From: Streptomyces beigongshangae
GTDB lineage: Bacteria > Actinomycetota > Actinomycetes > Streptomycetales > Streptomycetaceae
Direction: 5' to 3'
Length of the DNA: 64,000 nucleotides
Assembly (NCBI RefSeq): GCF_019710745.1
Contig: NZ_JAHKJW010000001.1
Coordinates: 124,001 to 188,000 of the forward strand
The notes below the pieces were generated by a model. The model made no database searches, was not told the origin of the DNA, and saw only the letters and a program-made list of their open reading frames with translations. A program made the position numbers and the translations under genes. How positions within the stretch are numbered: position 1 is the first letter of the stretch; every line of letters begins with the position of its first letter. This document shows, in pieces, positions 1-7,365 of this stretch.

Positions 1-36
1 GACCGAGAGGCCCCTGCGCCGCTTACCGTCCGTCAT
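1..36 (-). CDS. Possible 5' end of a gene running off the left edge
   Basis: An ATG on the minus strand at 36 is preceded by a GGAGAAG ribosome-binding site and opens a frame reading MTDGKRRRGLSV to the window edge. A second in-frame ATG lies at 51. Only about twelve residues are visible, so no function can be given. It would diverge from nothing nearby and point out of the window. Confidence is low because the fragment is so short. Confidence 0.35.
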   Translation of the reverse strand, partial: MTDGKRRRGLSV

Positions 37-213
37 CACACGCTTCTCCATCGTTGCCGAATCCCCAAAAGCCCGGGAGTCCCCGTAACACCTTCAAACG
101 CTACGACCGCTTCGTCCCGTTCCACATCCGTCACAGGTGTGGGGCACGCCACGTCAGTCCACGGGATACGCCTGGTGCGGGTGTCGGTCACTGCGTCCCG
201 TGAGACGACAGAA

Positions 214-239
214 CCCCGGGTGGCGGTTGCCGCCCGGGG
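214..239 (-). terminator. GC hairpin downstream of the acidic hypothetical gene
   Basis: CCCCGGG (214-220) pairs with CCCGGGG (233-239) around a GGCGG-rich centre, 22 nt past the stop codon of the leftward gene ending at 261. There is no T tract, as is usual for Streptomyces terminators. Confidence 0.5.
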
Positions 240-260
240 CCACGATTTATCCGAGCGGTG

Positions 261-602
261 TCAGCCGTTGACGTCTTCCCCGTCCGAGGCGTCATCATCC
301 TCGTCCAGATCCCAATCCGGCGAATCGGGGTCGTAGTCGATCTCCTCACTGCTCCAGGACGCCTGGGCGAGGTCGACCCCGGGCACGTCCCCGACCAGGT
401 CGAACGGGTCGACGAGATAGGCGAGGGCCTCGGCCGTGTCGTCCGCCACCGTGCTCTCGGCGTGAACTTTCTCACCGGCCGGGATCTCGGGGTCCTCGGC
501 GATACGGCCCAGCGCCGCCTTGGTGAGCGCGTCCTCGTCGTCGACCTCGATGACCAGTTCCACACGCAACCGTACAAATCGCGATGCCTCGGGTGTGCTC
601 AT
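261..602 (-). CDS. Conserved hypothetical acidic protein
   Basis: The 113-residue product has an N-terminal segment with alternating hydrophobic residues (RLRVELVIEV at about 11-20). Its C-terminal third is very acidic, ending in DEDDDASDGEDVNG. No signal peptide, membrane segment or catalytic motif is visible, so it is probably cytosolic. I recognise no named domain. The chosen start is ATG at 602. A second in-frame ATG at 623 has an AGGAAA sequence about 12 nt upstream and would add seven basic residues, so the true start is uncertain. The gene is divergent from the surface-protein gene at 713. Confidence 0.7.
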   Translation of the reverse strand: MSTPEASRFVRLRVELVIEVDDEDALTKAALGRIAEDPEIPAGEKVHAESTVADDTAEALAYLVDPFDLVGDVPGVDLAQASWSSEEIDYDPDSPDWDLDEDDDASDGEDVNG

Positions 603-712
603 ACCCCGGAGCCTACGGCTCATGACCACCGTGACTTTCCTGTGACCCGCACCTTTCACTAACATCGCCCTGCACGGCCAATTCGCCAGCGTCGCAAGGG
701 GATCGATATTCC

Positions 713-1171
713 GTGTCCGCACGTCGATCGTTGCTGACAGCCAGCGCCGCGGGGGCCCTGCTGGGCGCCCTGTGGTTCGTCCCGTCCGCCAACGCGACGG
801 ACGACATGCCCACGGAGCACAGAACACGGGAGTACAGAACACAGACGACGACCACCGCGGTGCTCCGTACCACGGCGCGCACCGACGCGGGCGCGTCCGA
901 AGGGACCGTCGCCCGCACGACCGGCCGGGCCGACGCCTCGACGTCGACCGGCACCGCCACGTCGACCGACGTCTCCGGGACGGACGACGTCTCCGGGACG
1001 GCCGACACCTCCGGGTCTGACGACGGAACCTCCGCCGGGACGCACACCCGGCTGGCCGACACGGGAAGCTTCGACACCACCCCGTACGTGGCCGGCGGCA
1101 CACTGTTTCTGAGCCTGGGGGCGGGGTTCGTGGCGTATTCGGTGCGCCGGGAGCGCACGACCGCCCACTGA
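713..1171 (+). CDS. Small LAXTG sortase-anchored surface protein
   Basis: The 152-residue protein starts at GTG 713 behind AAGGGG. It has an N-terminal signal peptide (basic MSARR, hydrophobic core, cleavage near SANA-TDD). A Thr/Ser/Asp/Gly-rich stretch of about 85 residues follows, with repeats of the type DVSGTDDVSGTADTSG. The C-terminus has LADTG, then a hydrophobic span (YVAGGTLFLSLGAGFVAYSV) and a basic tail RRER. LADTG fits the LAXTG motif recognised by class E sortases of Streptomyces, so the protein is inferred to be exported and covalently linked to peptidoglycan. The Thr-rich stalk resembles a spacer or O-glycosylation region. No adhesive or enzymatic domain is seen. No sortase gene is in the window. 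Confidence 0.8.
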   Translation: MSARRSLLTASAAGALLGALWFVPSANATDDMPTEHRTREYRTQTTTTAVLRTTARTDAGASEGTVARTTGRADASTSTGTATSTDVSGTDDVSGTADTSGSDDGTSAGTHTRLADTGSFDTTPYVAGGTLFLSLGAGFVAYSVRRERTTAH

Positions 1172-1180
1172 GCGACCCGC

Positions 1181-1216
1181 GCCCGGGCGGGGGCGGGTCC
1201 GCCTCCCCGCCCGGGC
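1181..1216. terminator. Hairpin between convergent genes
   Basis: GCCCGGGCGGGG (1181-1192) is the exact inverse complement of CCCCGCCCGGGC (1205-1216), leaving a 12-nt loop. It begins 10 nt after the surface-protein stop codon and can act on that transcript. Confidence 0.65.
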
Positions 1217-1230
1217 GGGACCGCGCACGG

Positions 1231-1269
1231 GCGCCGGCGGGCCACCGGAGTCCGGCAGCCCGCCGGCGC
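1231..1269. terminator. Second hairpin between convergent genes
   Basis: GCGCCGGCGGGC (1231-1242) pairs perfectly with GCCCGCCGGCGC (1258-1269). It lies 15 nt past the helicase stop codon on the minus strand, so it probably ends that transcript. Together with 1181-1216 it insulates the two convergent genes. Confidence 0.65.
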
Positions 1270-1283
1270 CCGGCGGTGACCTC

Positions 1284-2948
1284 CTAGGCGGACCTGCGTC
1301 CGCCGCCCTGCCCGCCCCGCGTACCGCGGTTGCCTCCCGTGGCGCCCGAGCGCGTCCCCGCGCCCGCACCGCCCCGGCCACGCGTACCTCCGCCGACGCC
1401 GCCGGCCGACCGCGTGCCGGTACCGTTACCGGTCCTGGCGCCGCCACCCGACCGCGTGCCGGCCGCCGCCGCGCCGCGACCGCCCGCGCCGCCGTTCCCG
1501 CCACCGCGCCGGGTCCGGGGCCTGCCCTGGGACGGCTGGGCCACCGCGGGTTCCGGTACGGGGATGACGACCGGGACGCCGGACGGCTCCCGCGCGCCGG
1601 TGATCCGTACGAGTTCGTCGTCGCTCGACCGGACGCGGGCCGTCCGCGGGCTGATCCCCGCGTCGGCCATCAGCCGGGTCATCTCCCGCTTCTGCTCCGG
1701 CAGGACCAGCGTGACGACACTGCCGGACTCCCCCGCGCGGGCGGTGCGGCCGCCGCGGTGCAGGTAGTCCTTGTGGTCGGTGGGCGGGTCGACGTTCACG
1801 ACGAGGTCGAGGTCGTCGACGTGGATCCCGCGCGCCGCCACGTTGGTCGCGACGAGGGCGGTCACCAGACCGGTCTTGAACTGGTCGAGCGTGCGGTTGC
1901 GCTGCGGCTGGGAGCGTCCGCCGTGCAGGGCGGAGGCCCGTACGCCGCTCGCGAGCAGCCGCTTGGTGAAGCGGTCGGCCGAGCGCTTGGTGTCGACGAA
2001 GAGGATCACGCGCCCGTCGCGGGCGGCGATCCGCATCGCGACGGCCTTCTTGTCCGTCTCGTCGGCGACGTGCAGCACGTGGTGCTCCATCGTCGTCACC
2101 GCGCCCGCCGAGGGGTCCACGGAGTGCACGACGGGGTCCGTGAGGAACATCCGCACGAGCTTGTCGATGTTCTTGTCCAGGGTCGCCGAGAACAGCATGC
2201 GCTGACCGTCCGGCTCGACCTGGTTGAGGAGCGCCGTGACCTGGGGCATGAACCCCATGTCGGCCATCTGGTCGGCCTCGTCGAGGACGGTGATCCGCAC
2301 CTGTGCGAGGGTGCAGTCGCCCCGGTCTATCAGGTCCTTGAGCCGTCCGGGCGTGGCGACGAGCACCTCGGCACCGCGCCGCAGCAGTGCGGACTGCTTG
2401 CCGATGGACAGTCCGCCGACGACGGTCGCGAGCCGCAGGTTCACGGCGGTCGCGTACGGCGTGAGCGCGTCGGTGACCTGCTGCGCGAGTTCGCGCGTGG
2501 GCACCAGGACGAGGGCGAGCGGCGCCTTGGGCTCGGCGCGCCGGCCGGCCGTGCGGGCGAGCAGCGCGAGGCCGAAGGCGAGGGTCTTGCCCGAGCCGGT
2601 GCGGCCCCGGCCGAGGATGTCGCGGCCGGCGAGGGAGTTGGGGAGGGTCGCGCCCTGGATCGGGAAGGGCTCGGTCATGCCCTGGGCGGCGAGGGTCTTG
2701 CCGAGCGCGGCCGGCATGTCCAGCGCGTCGAAGGACTCGACGGAGGGCAGCGCGGGCGTGAGCGTCTGCGGGAGGGCGAACTCCTGCGGCGCGGTGGACT
2801 GCGGGGACGGCTTCCTGCGCGCGTTCCTGCCGCCGTTGTTCGCGGCGGCCGCCGGGCCTGTGCCGCGTGTGCCACGGGAGCCGCGGGTACCCCGGGAATT
2901 CGCCGGGCGTGCGCCGGCGGGTCGTTCAGGACGTTCGGATCGAGTCAT
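1284..2948 (-). CDS. DEAD-box ATP-dependent RNA helicase
   Basis: The 554-residue helicase has a basic low-complexity N-terminus (1-50), a Q-motif region, Walker A GRTGSGKT at 115-122, PTRELAQQ, DEAD in VLDEADQMADMGF, and SAT. The second RecA-like domain contains ARGIHVDDLDLV and HRGGRTARAG. The last 90 residues are a Gly/Arg-rich RGG-like tail typical of RNA-binding extensions. It should unwind structured RNA during cold adaptation, ribosome assembly or mRNA decay. It lies directly downstream of a cold-shock gene on the same strand, which supports a cold-response role. No good Shine-Dalgarno sequence precedes ATG 2948. Confidence 0.93.
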   Translation of the reverse strand: MTRSERPERPAGARPANSRGTRGSRGTRGTGPAAAANNGGRNARRKPSPQSTAPQEFALPQTLTPALPSVESFDALDMPAALGKTLAAQGMTEPFPIQGATLPNSLAGRDILGRGRTGSGKTLAFGLALLARTAGRRAEPKAPLALVLVPTRELAQQVTDALTPYATAVNLRLATVVGGLSIGKQSALLRRGAEVLVATPGRLKDLIDRGDCTLAQVRITVLDEADQMADMGFMPQVTALLNQVEPDGQRMLFSATLDKNIDKLVRMFLTDPVVHSVDPSAGAVTTMEHHVLHVADETDKKAVAMRIAARDGRVILFVDTKRSADRFTKRLLASGVRASALHGGRSQPQRNRTLDQFKTGLVTALVATNVAARGIHVDDLDLVVNVDPPTDHKDYLHRGGRTARAGESGSVVTLVLPEQKREMTRLMADAGISPRTARVRSSDDELVRITGAREPSGVPVVIPVPEPAVAQPSQGRPRTRRGGGNGGAGGRGAAAAGTRSGGGARTGNGTGTRSAGGVGGGTRGRGGAGAGTRSGATGGNRGTRGGQGGGRRSA

Positions 2949-2976
2949 GCTGGATCTGGAATTCCTTCCTGGGCCG

Positions 2977-3025
2977 CACGGTTGCCCGTGCTGTCACGGT
3001 TTCCGTGTTCTCACGGCTCTCCGTG
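2977..3025 (-). repeat. Three tandem CACGG...CCGTG mini-hairpins
   Basis: Three consecutive small inverted repeats of the form CACGG-n3/4-CCGTG start at 2977, 2995 and 3012, a period of 17-18 nt. They sit in the leader of the helicase gene, between it and the cold-shock terminator. Such an array could stabilise or regulate the helicase 5' UTR. The function is inferred only from position. Confidence 0.55.
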
Positions 3026-3054
3026 CTCAAGGACACACGGACACACGGACAGCA

Positions 3055-3094
3055 CGAGCCGGGACCCGCACCCGAAGGTGTGGGCCCCGGCTCG
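3055..3094 (-). terminator. Cold-shock gene terminator with UUCG tetraloop
   Basis: CGAGCCGGG (3055-3063) pairs with CCCGGCTCG (3086-3094). The stem continues, with mismatches, to a CACC-TTCG-GGTG tip when read on the minus strand. A C(UUCG)G loop is an exceptionally stable tetraloop. The hairpin starts 20 nt past the csp stop codon. Confidence 0.75.
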
Positions 3095-3113
3095 CGTGGT
3101 GCGCGTCCCGGAA

Positions 3114-3317
3114 TTAGGCGGGGACGATGTTCTCCGCCTGCGGGCCCTTCTGACCCTGCGTGACGTCGAAGGAGACCTTCTGGCCCTCCTGCAGCTCACG
3201 GAAGCCCGAGGAGGCGATGTTGGAGTAGTGGGCGAAGACGTCGGCGCCGCCGCCGTCCTGCTCGATGAAGCCGAAGCCCTTTTCGCTGTTGAACCACTTC
3301 ACGGTGCCAGTAGCCAT
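3114..3317 (-). CDS. Cold-shock protein, CspA family
   Basis: The 67-residue protein is a single cold-shock domain. It begins [18 protein letters not shown] and carries both nucleic-acid-binding motifs, RNP1 (KGFGFI) and RNP2 (DVFAHYS). It should bind single-stranded RNA or DNA as an RNA chaperone. Start ATG 3317 follows a clean AAGGAG. Its long leader of roughly 110 nt, with a hairpin, is typical of cold-shock mRNAs. The gene lies upstream of a DEAD-box helicase. Streptomyces carries several csp paralogues, so I give no specific symbol. Confidence 0.95.
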   Translation of the reverse strand: MATGTVKWFNSEKGFGFIEQDGGGADVFAHYSNIASSGFRELQEGQKVSFDVTQGQKGPQAENIVPA

Positions 3318-3372
3318 GTCATTTCTCCTTGGATAGGTGGCTCCCATCCGGAAATGACCGGAAAAACAAAAC

Positions 3373-3400
3373 GCGCCTGAGAGAGAATCCTTTCAGGCGC
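3373..3400 (-). promoter_or_regulatory. Hairpin in the csp 5' UTR
   Basis: GCGCCTGA (3373-3380) is the inverse complement of TCAGGCGC (3393-3400), with a 12-nt purine/pyrimidine loop. It lies about 55 nt upstream of the csp start inside the leader. A temperature-sensitive leader structure is possible but inferred. Confidence 0.5.
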
Positions 3401-3435
3401 ACAAGTTAATGGGTACCAAAAACGTTTCGTTGAGA

Positions 3436-3441
3436 ACTCTA
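3436..3441 (-). promoter_or_regulatory. csp promoter -10 box TAGAGT
   Basis: On the minus strand the hexamer TAGAGT matches the Streptomyces vegetative -10 consensus. Transcription would start near 3429, giving a leader of about 110 nt. No clear -35 hexamer is seen. The upstream promoter region overlaps the hutH terminator hairpin. Confidence 0.45.
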
Positions 3442-3445
3442 GCAC

Positions 3446-3493
3446 AGGAGGAGCAGGGGCCGCTGTGACGGACACGACAGCCCCGCTCCTCCT
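3446..3493 (-). terminator. hutH terminator
   Basis: AGGAGGAGC plus GGGGC (3446-3460) pair with GCCCC plus GCTCCTCCT (3480-3493), with one bulged A and a 19-nt loop. It lies 14 nt after the hutH stop codon. Confidence 0.6.
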
Positions 3494-3506
3494 TCGACGG
3501 AATCTC

Positions 3507-5051
3507 TCAGGCCAGCGGTCCCGTCACGGACTCGACCGCCGCGACCAGGTGGCCGCCGCGCACGAAGACCTCCGCCGCGGCCAGGTCCGGGGCGAGGAAG
3601 CGGTCCGGTCCCGGGCCGGCCACCCCGGCGGCCCTGGCGGCGTCGACGGCGGCCCGCGAGGCGGGCGCCAGGGCGAGTCCGGCGCGCAGTTCGAGGGCGC
3701 GCGCGGCGGCGTACAGCTCGATGGCGACGACACGGGCCAGGGCGTCGACGGCCGTACGGAGCTTGCGGGCGGCCGACCAGCCCATCGAGACGTGGTCCTC
3801 CTGCATGGCGGAGGACGGGATGGAGTCGGCGGAGGCCGGGACGGCGAGCCGCTTCATCTCGCTGACCAGGGCGGCCTGCGTGTACTGGGCGATCATCAGG
3901 CCGGAGTCGACGCCCGCGTCGTCCGCGAGGAAGGGCGGCAGGCCGTGCGAGCGGTTCCTGTCGAGGAGCCGGTCCGTGCGGCGCTCGGCGATGGAGGCGA
4001 GGTCGGCCGCGGCGACGGCGAGGAAGTCCAGCACGTACGCGACCGGCGCCCCGTGGAAGTTCCCGTTGGACTCGACCCTCCCGTCGGGCAGCACCACCGG
4101 GTTGTCGACGGCCGCGGCCAGCTCGCGGTCGGCGACCAGCCGGGCGTGCGCCATGGTGTCGCGGCCGGCGCCCGCCACCTGCGGGGCGCAGCGTACCGAG
4201 TACGCGTCCTGGACGCGCGGGGCGTCGTCCTGGTGGTGGCCGGTGAGCTCCGAGCCCTTCAGGACGGCCAGCATGTTGGCGGCGCTGGCGCTCTGGCCGG
4301 GGTGCGGCCGGATGGCGTGCAGCTCGGGCGCGAGGACCCTGTCGGTGCCGAGGAGCGCCTCCAGGCTGAGGGCGGCCGTGATGTCGGCGGACGTGTAGAG
4401 GGTGCCGAGGTCGGCGAGGGCCATGAGCAGCATGCCGAGCATGCCGTCGGTTCCGTTGAGGAGGGCCAGGCCCTCCTTCTCGCGCAGCTCGACGGGTTCG
4501 ATGCCGTGCGCGGCGAGCAGTTCACCGGCCGGGCGGACCGTGCCGTCCGGACCTTCGGCGTCCCCCTCGCCCATCAGTGCCAGGGCGCAGTGCGAGAGCG
4601 GCGCGAGGTCGCCGGAGCAGCCGAGGGACCCGAACTCGTGGACGACCGGGGTGATGCCGGCGTTCAGGACGTCCGCCATGGCCTGCGCGACGGACGGGCG
4701 CACGCCGGTGCGGCCGGAGCAGACGGTCTTCAGCCGCAGGAACATCAGGGCCCGGACGACCTCGCGCTCGACGCGCGGCCCCATCCCGGCGGCGTGCGAC
4801 CGCACGATGTTGCGCTGCAGCCGGCCCCGCAGCTCCGGGCCGATGGACCGGGTGGCGAGGGCTCCGAAGCCGGTGGAGACCCCGTACACGGGCTCGGGTT
4901 TGGCCGCCAGCGCCTCCACGATCTCGCGGGCCGCGGCGAGTGCCGCCACGGCCTCGCCGGAAAGCTCGACCCGCGCGCCGCCGCGCGCCACGGCCAGCAC
5001 GTCGGACGCGGTGACCCCGGCCGTCCCCACCACCACAGTGTGCATATCCAT
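3507..5051 (-). CDS. hutH: Histidine ammonia-lyase (HutH)
   Basis: HutH deaminates L-histidine to urocanate, the first step of histidine utilisation. The 514-residue product has the usual family length. It shows YGVSTGFG near residue 58 and the MIO cofactor segment as GSLGCSGDLAPLSHC. MIO normally forms from Ala-Ser-Gly; here the first residue is Cys. Other family motifs are GHHQDDAPRVQDAYSVRC, GNFHG and QEDHVSMG. The start MDMHTVVV at 5051 has no Shine-Dalgarno sequence but sits just after a good promoter, so the mRNA is probably leaderless. The other hut genes are not adjacent. It lies 58 nt after the GGDEF gene on the same strand. Confidence 0.95.
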   Translation of the reverse strand: MDMHTVVVGTAGVTASDVLAVARGGARVELSGEAVAALAAAREIVEALAAKPEPVYGVSTGFGALATRSIGPELRGRLQRNIVRSHAAGMGPRVEREVVRALMFLRLKTVCSGRTGVRPSVAQAMADVLNAGITPVVHEFGSLGCSGDLAPLSHCALALMGEGDAEGPDGTVRPAGELLAAHGIEPVELREKEGLALLNGTDGMLGMLLMALADLGTLYTSADITAALSLEALLGTDRVLAPELHAIRPHPGQSASAANMLAVLKGSELTGHHQDDAPRVQDAYSVRCAPQVAGAGRDTMAHARLVADRELAAAVDNPVVLPDGRVESNGNFHGAPVAYVLDFLAVAAADLASIAERRTDRLLDRNRSHGLPPFLADDAGVDSGLMIAQYTQAALVSEMKRLAVPASADSIPSSAMQEDHVSMGWSAARKLRTAVDALARVVAIELYAAARALELRAGLALAPASRAAVDAARAAGVAGPGPDRFLAPDLAAAEVFVRGGHLVAAVESVTGPLA

Positions 5052-5058
5052 ATTCAGG

Positions 5059-5088
5059 AGCGTACGCAGTGAATGTGATGATGTCACT
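5059..5088 (-). promoter_or_regulatory. hutH leaderless promoter with overlapping inverted repeat
   Basis: On the minus strand GTGACA (5082-5087) and TACGCT (5059-5064) are spaced by 17 nt, and the -10 box ends 7 nt before ATG 5051. An AGTGA...TCACT inverted repeat (5068-5088) covers the -35 and spacer and could be an operator. No regulator is identified. Confidence 0.5.
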
Positions 5089-5109
5089 ACCGGGGACCGG
5101 TCACGGTCC

Positions 5110-6279
5110 TTACCGGCGGCCGCGGAACCTCCGGCGGTCGGCCGCCGGGGACGGGGGCGCGTCGGCGAGGCGCACGACGGGGTCGTCGGGCCCTTCACGG
5201 CCGGCGACGACGGGCTCGGCGGCACGTACGGCCTTGGCGCGGTACTGGGCCGCGTCGGCGAGGCGGAAGAGGCGGCGGGCCGAGTGGACGGGCCCGAGCG
5301 GGTCCCCGGTGGAGGCGACCCCGCACGCGACCCCCTCGCCGAGTTCGAGCCCGGCGGCGCGGCGGCAGAGCTCGTCGGCGACGCGGACCACCTCGTCGGC
5401 GGTGGGACCCACCGCGAGCAGGCAGAACTCGTCACCGCCGAGGCGGGCGGCGAGCGTGCCGGGGAGCATCGCGCCGCACAGGGACAGCACCGACCCGAAG
5501 CGTTCCAGGAGCCGGTCGCCGACGGCGTGCCCCTGGGTGTCGTTGACGCGCTTGAGGCCGTTGAGGTCGCACACGACGAGGCTGACGACGACCCCCCGGG
5601 CACGGTGGCACTCGACGGCCTCGTCCAGGCGCGCGTCCACGGCCCGGCGGTTGGCGAGGCCGGTGAGCGCGTCGGTGAAGGCGAGCCGCCGGGCCTCTTC
5701 GAGCCGTTCGGTCTGCGCGATCCCGGCGGCCACCACGGAGGCGAGGACGGTCGCGAAGTCGGCGTCGGCGGGCCCGAAGGGGAGGGCGCCGGCTGGGCGG
5801 GCGACGTACAGCTCGCCCCAGGCGCGCCCGTGCAGGACGACCGGCGCGACGACGCAGCAGCCGCGCCCGCGCCGCCGCAGCGCGGCGACCCGCCCCCAGC
5901 TGTCACCGGGAGGTGCCCCCGGGCAGTACCCGGCACGCCCCGCGGCGGACCCCTGCACCGTCTCCACCCAGGCGTTGGACTCGCCCCCGCCCACCCAGCG
6001 CTCGTGCAGGAACTCGGTGATCTCGGGGAAGCGGTGCACGGGGTACGCCTCGCACTCCGGGAACTCCTCCTCGTCCCGGGTCAGCTCCCCCGTGTTGACC
6101 AGGACGCGCAGCCGCCCCAGGTCCCGCTCCCACACGGACAGCGCGGCGAAGCTGCCGCCCAGCGCCCGGCGGGCCCCGTCCGCCGCCGCGCGCCACGACT
6201 CCTGCGGGGCGTGCGCGGCCGCCATGCCCTGCGCCAGTGCCACTACGGCCCGTAGCCGCACATCGTCACCACCCATCAC
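5110..6279 (-). CDS. GAF-GGDEF diguanylate cyclase
   Basis: The 389-residue soluble protein has an N-terminal GAF-like sensor region (about 20-195), a short linker helix, and a GGDEF domain (about 205-355). The GGDEF domain has FTDALTGLANRR at its start and an intact LGGDEF active site. It should make the second messenger c-di-GMP, which controls development in Streptomyces through BldD. No EAL domain, membrane segment or obvious RxxD inhibitory site was noted. From memory it corresponds to the GAF-GGDEF protein called CdgE in other streptomycetes, but I am not certain. The start is GTG 6279 immediately followed by ATG 6276; no strong ribosome-binding site separates them. Confidence 0.88.
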   Translation of the reverse strand: MMGGDDVRLRAVVALAQGMAAAHAPQESWRAAADGARRALGGSFAALSVWERDLGRLRVLVNTGELTRDEEEFPECEAYPVHRFPEITEFLHERWVGGGESNAWVETVQGSAAGRAGYCPGAPPGDSWGRVAALRRRGRGCCVVAPVVLHGRAWGELYVARPAGALPFGPADADFATVLASVVAAGIAQTERLEEARRLAFTDALTGLANRRAVDARLDEAVECHRARGVVVSLVVCDLNGLKRVNDTQGHAVGDRLLERFGSVLSLCGAMLPGTLAARLGGDEFCLLAVGPTADEVVRVADELCRRAAGLELGEGVACGVASTGDPLGPVHSARRLFRLADAAQYRAKAVRAAEPVVAGREGPDDPVVRLADAPPSPAADRRRFRGRR

Positions 6280-6370
6280 ACCAGGTTAGGTAGTTTTGTA
6301 CGATTTTGAGACGTCGAAGCCGGGAGAGGGCTTTCCCCGGAGGCGGCCGACTGGAATGATCGGGCCGGAA

Positions 6371-6387
6371 GTTAACCCACGTTAACC
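6371..6387 (+). promoter_or_regulatory. Paired GTTAACC repeat upstream of the crotonase gene
   Basis: GTTAACCCACGTTAACC holds two copies of GTTAACC, 10 nt apart centre to centre. GTTAAC is itself palindromic, so the site has dyad symmetry. It lies between the diverging GGDEF and crotonase genes, 12 nt before ATG 6399. It is a plausible operator with no known regulator. Confidence 0.4.
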
Positions 6388-6398
6388 GGGAGGGCGCC

Positions 6399-7235
6399 AT
6401 GGCGGAGCAGGGCGGGAAGGACGAGCAGGCCGGGCAGGGCACGGAGCGGCGGTTCGGGGAGTACGTGGTGGTGCGGCGGCACACCCCGTACGTCGCGGAG
6501 CTCTCCCTGGACCGGCCCGGGGCCATGAACGCCGTGTCGTCCGCGATGGCCCGCTCGATCGCCGCCGCCTGCGAGGCGCTGGCCGCCGACCGGGACGTAC
6601 GCGTGGTCGTGCTGACCTCGACCCACGAGCGGGCCTTCTGCGTCGGCGCCGACCTCAAGGAGCGCAACTCGCTCACGGACGCCGAGCTGGTCCGGCAACG
6701 GCCGGTGGCGCGGGCCGCGTACACCGGGGTGCTGGAGCTTCCGGTGCCCACCGTCGCGGCCGTGCACGGGTTCGCGCTCGGCGGCGGTTTCGAGCTGGCG
6801 CTCGCCTGCGACCTGATCGTCGCGGACGGCACGGCCGTGGTGGGTCTGCCCGAGGTGTCGGTCGGCGTCATCCCCGGGGGCGGCGGTACGCAGCTGCTGC
6901 CGCGCCGGGTCGGTGCGGCGCGGGCGGCCGAGCTGATCTTCTCGGCGCGGCGGGTGGAGGCCGCGGAGGCGCGGCGGCTGGGGCTGGTGGACGAGCTGGT
7001 CGCCGACGGGGAGGACCGGGCGTCGGCGCTGGCCCTCGCCTCGCGCATCGCCGGGAACTCGCCCGTGGGGCTCCGGGCGGCGAAGCGGGCACTACGGCTG
7101 GGGCACGGGCTGGACCTGCCGGCGGGGCTGGAGATCGAGGACGCGGCCTGGCGGTCGGTGGCGTTCTCGGGAGACCGGGCGGAGGGGGTCGCGGCATTCA
7201 ACGAGAAGCGACGCCCGGAGTGGCCTGGGGAGTAG
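6399..7235 (+). CDS. Enoyl-CoA hydratase/isomerase family protein (crotonase)
   Basis: The 278-residue crotonase-fold protein has the CoA-binding and oxyanion motifs AFCVGADLKERNSL and GFALGGGFELALACD. Catalytic glutamate candidates are GGGFE and the Glu of LPEVSVGVIPGGGGTQ. It should hydrate an enoyl-CoA in fatty-acid or branched-chain amino-acid breakdown. The neighbouring biotin-dependent carboxylase genes would fit a methylglutaconyl-type substrate, but this is inference. The start ATG 6399 follows GGGAGGG. The gene is transcribed divergently from the GGDEF gene and convergently with cya. Confidence 0.88.
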   Translation: MAEQGGKDEQAGQGTERRFGEYVVVRRHTPYVAELSLDRPGAMNAVSSAMARSIAAACEALAADRDVRVVVLTSTHERAFCVGADLKERNSLTDAELVRQRPVARAAYTGVLELPVPTVAAVHGFALGGGFELALACDLIVADGTAVVGLPEVSVGVIPGGGGTQLLPRRVGAARAAELIFSARRVEAAEARRLGLVDELVADGEDRASALALASRIAGNSPVGLRAAKRALRLGHGLDLPAGLEIEDAAWRSVAFSGDRAEGVAAFNEKRRPEWPGE

Positions 7236-7263
7236 TTTCCGCGCGGCCGGAACGGAAGCCGGC

Positions 7264-7295
7264 CTGAAAAGCCGGGGCGCAGCCCCGCTTTTCAG
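7264..7295. terminator. Bidirectional terminator between crotonase gene and cya
   Basis: CTGAAAAGC (7264-7272) plus GGGGC pair with GCCCC plus GCTTTTCAG (7282-7295), leaving a 3-nt loop and one bulged C. AAAA and TTTT arms make it usable from either strand. Confidence 0.75.
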
Positions 7296-7325
7296 GGGCG
7301 CGGGGAACTGCGCGACCAGCCACGG
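7294..7325 (+). repeat. Dispersed intergenic repeat, copy 1
   Basis: This copy begins AGGGGCGCGGGGAACTGCGC and continues GACCAGCCACGG. Near-identical copies are at 16867, 32173 (inverse), 46984 (inverse), 56215 and 62882, with degenerate forms at 27328 and 27388. GCGC...GCGC arms allow a small hairpin. Confidence 0.8.
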
Positions 7326-7365
7326 CCGGCCCGCACCCTGGAACCGGTCCGGCGCACGCGGAGCG

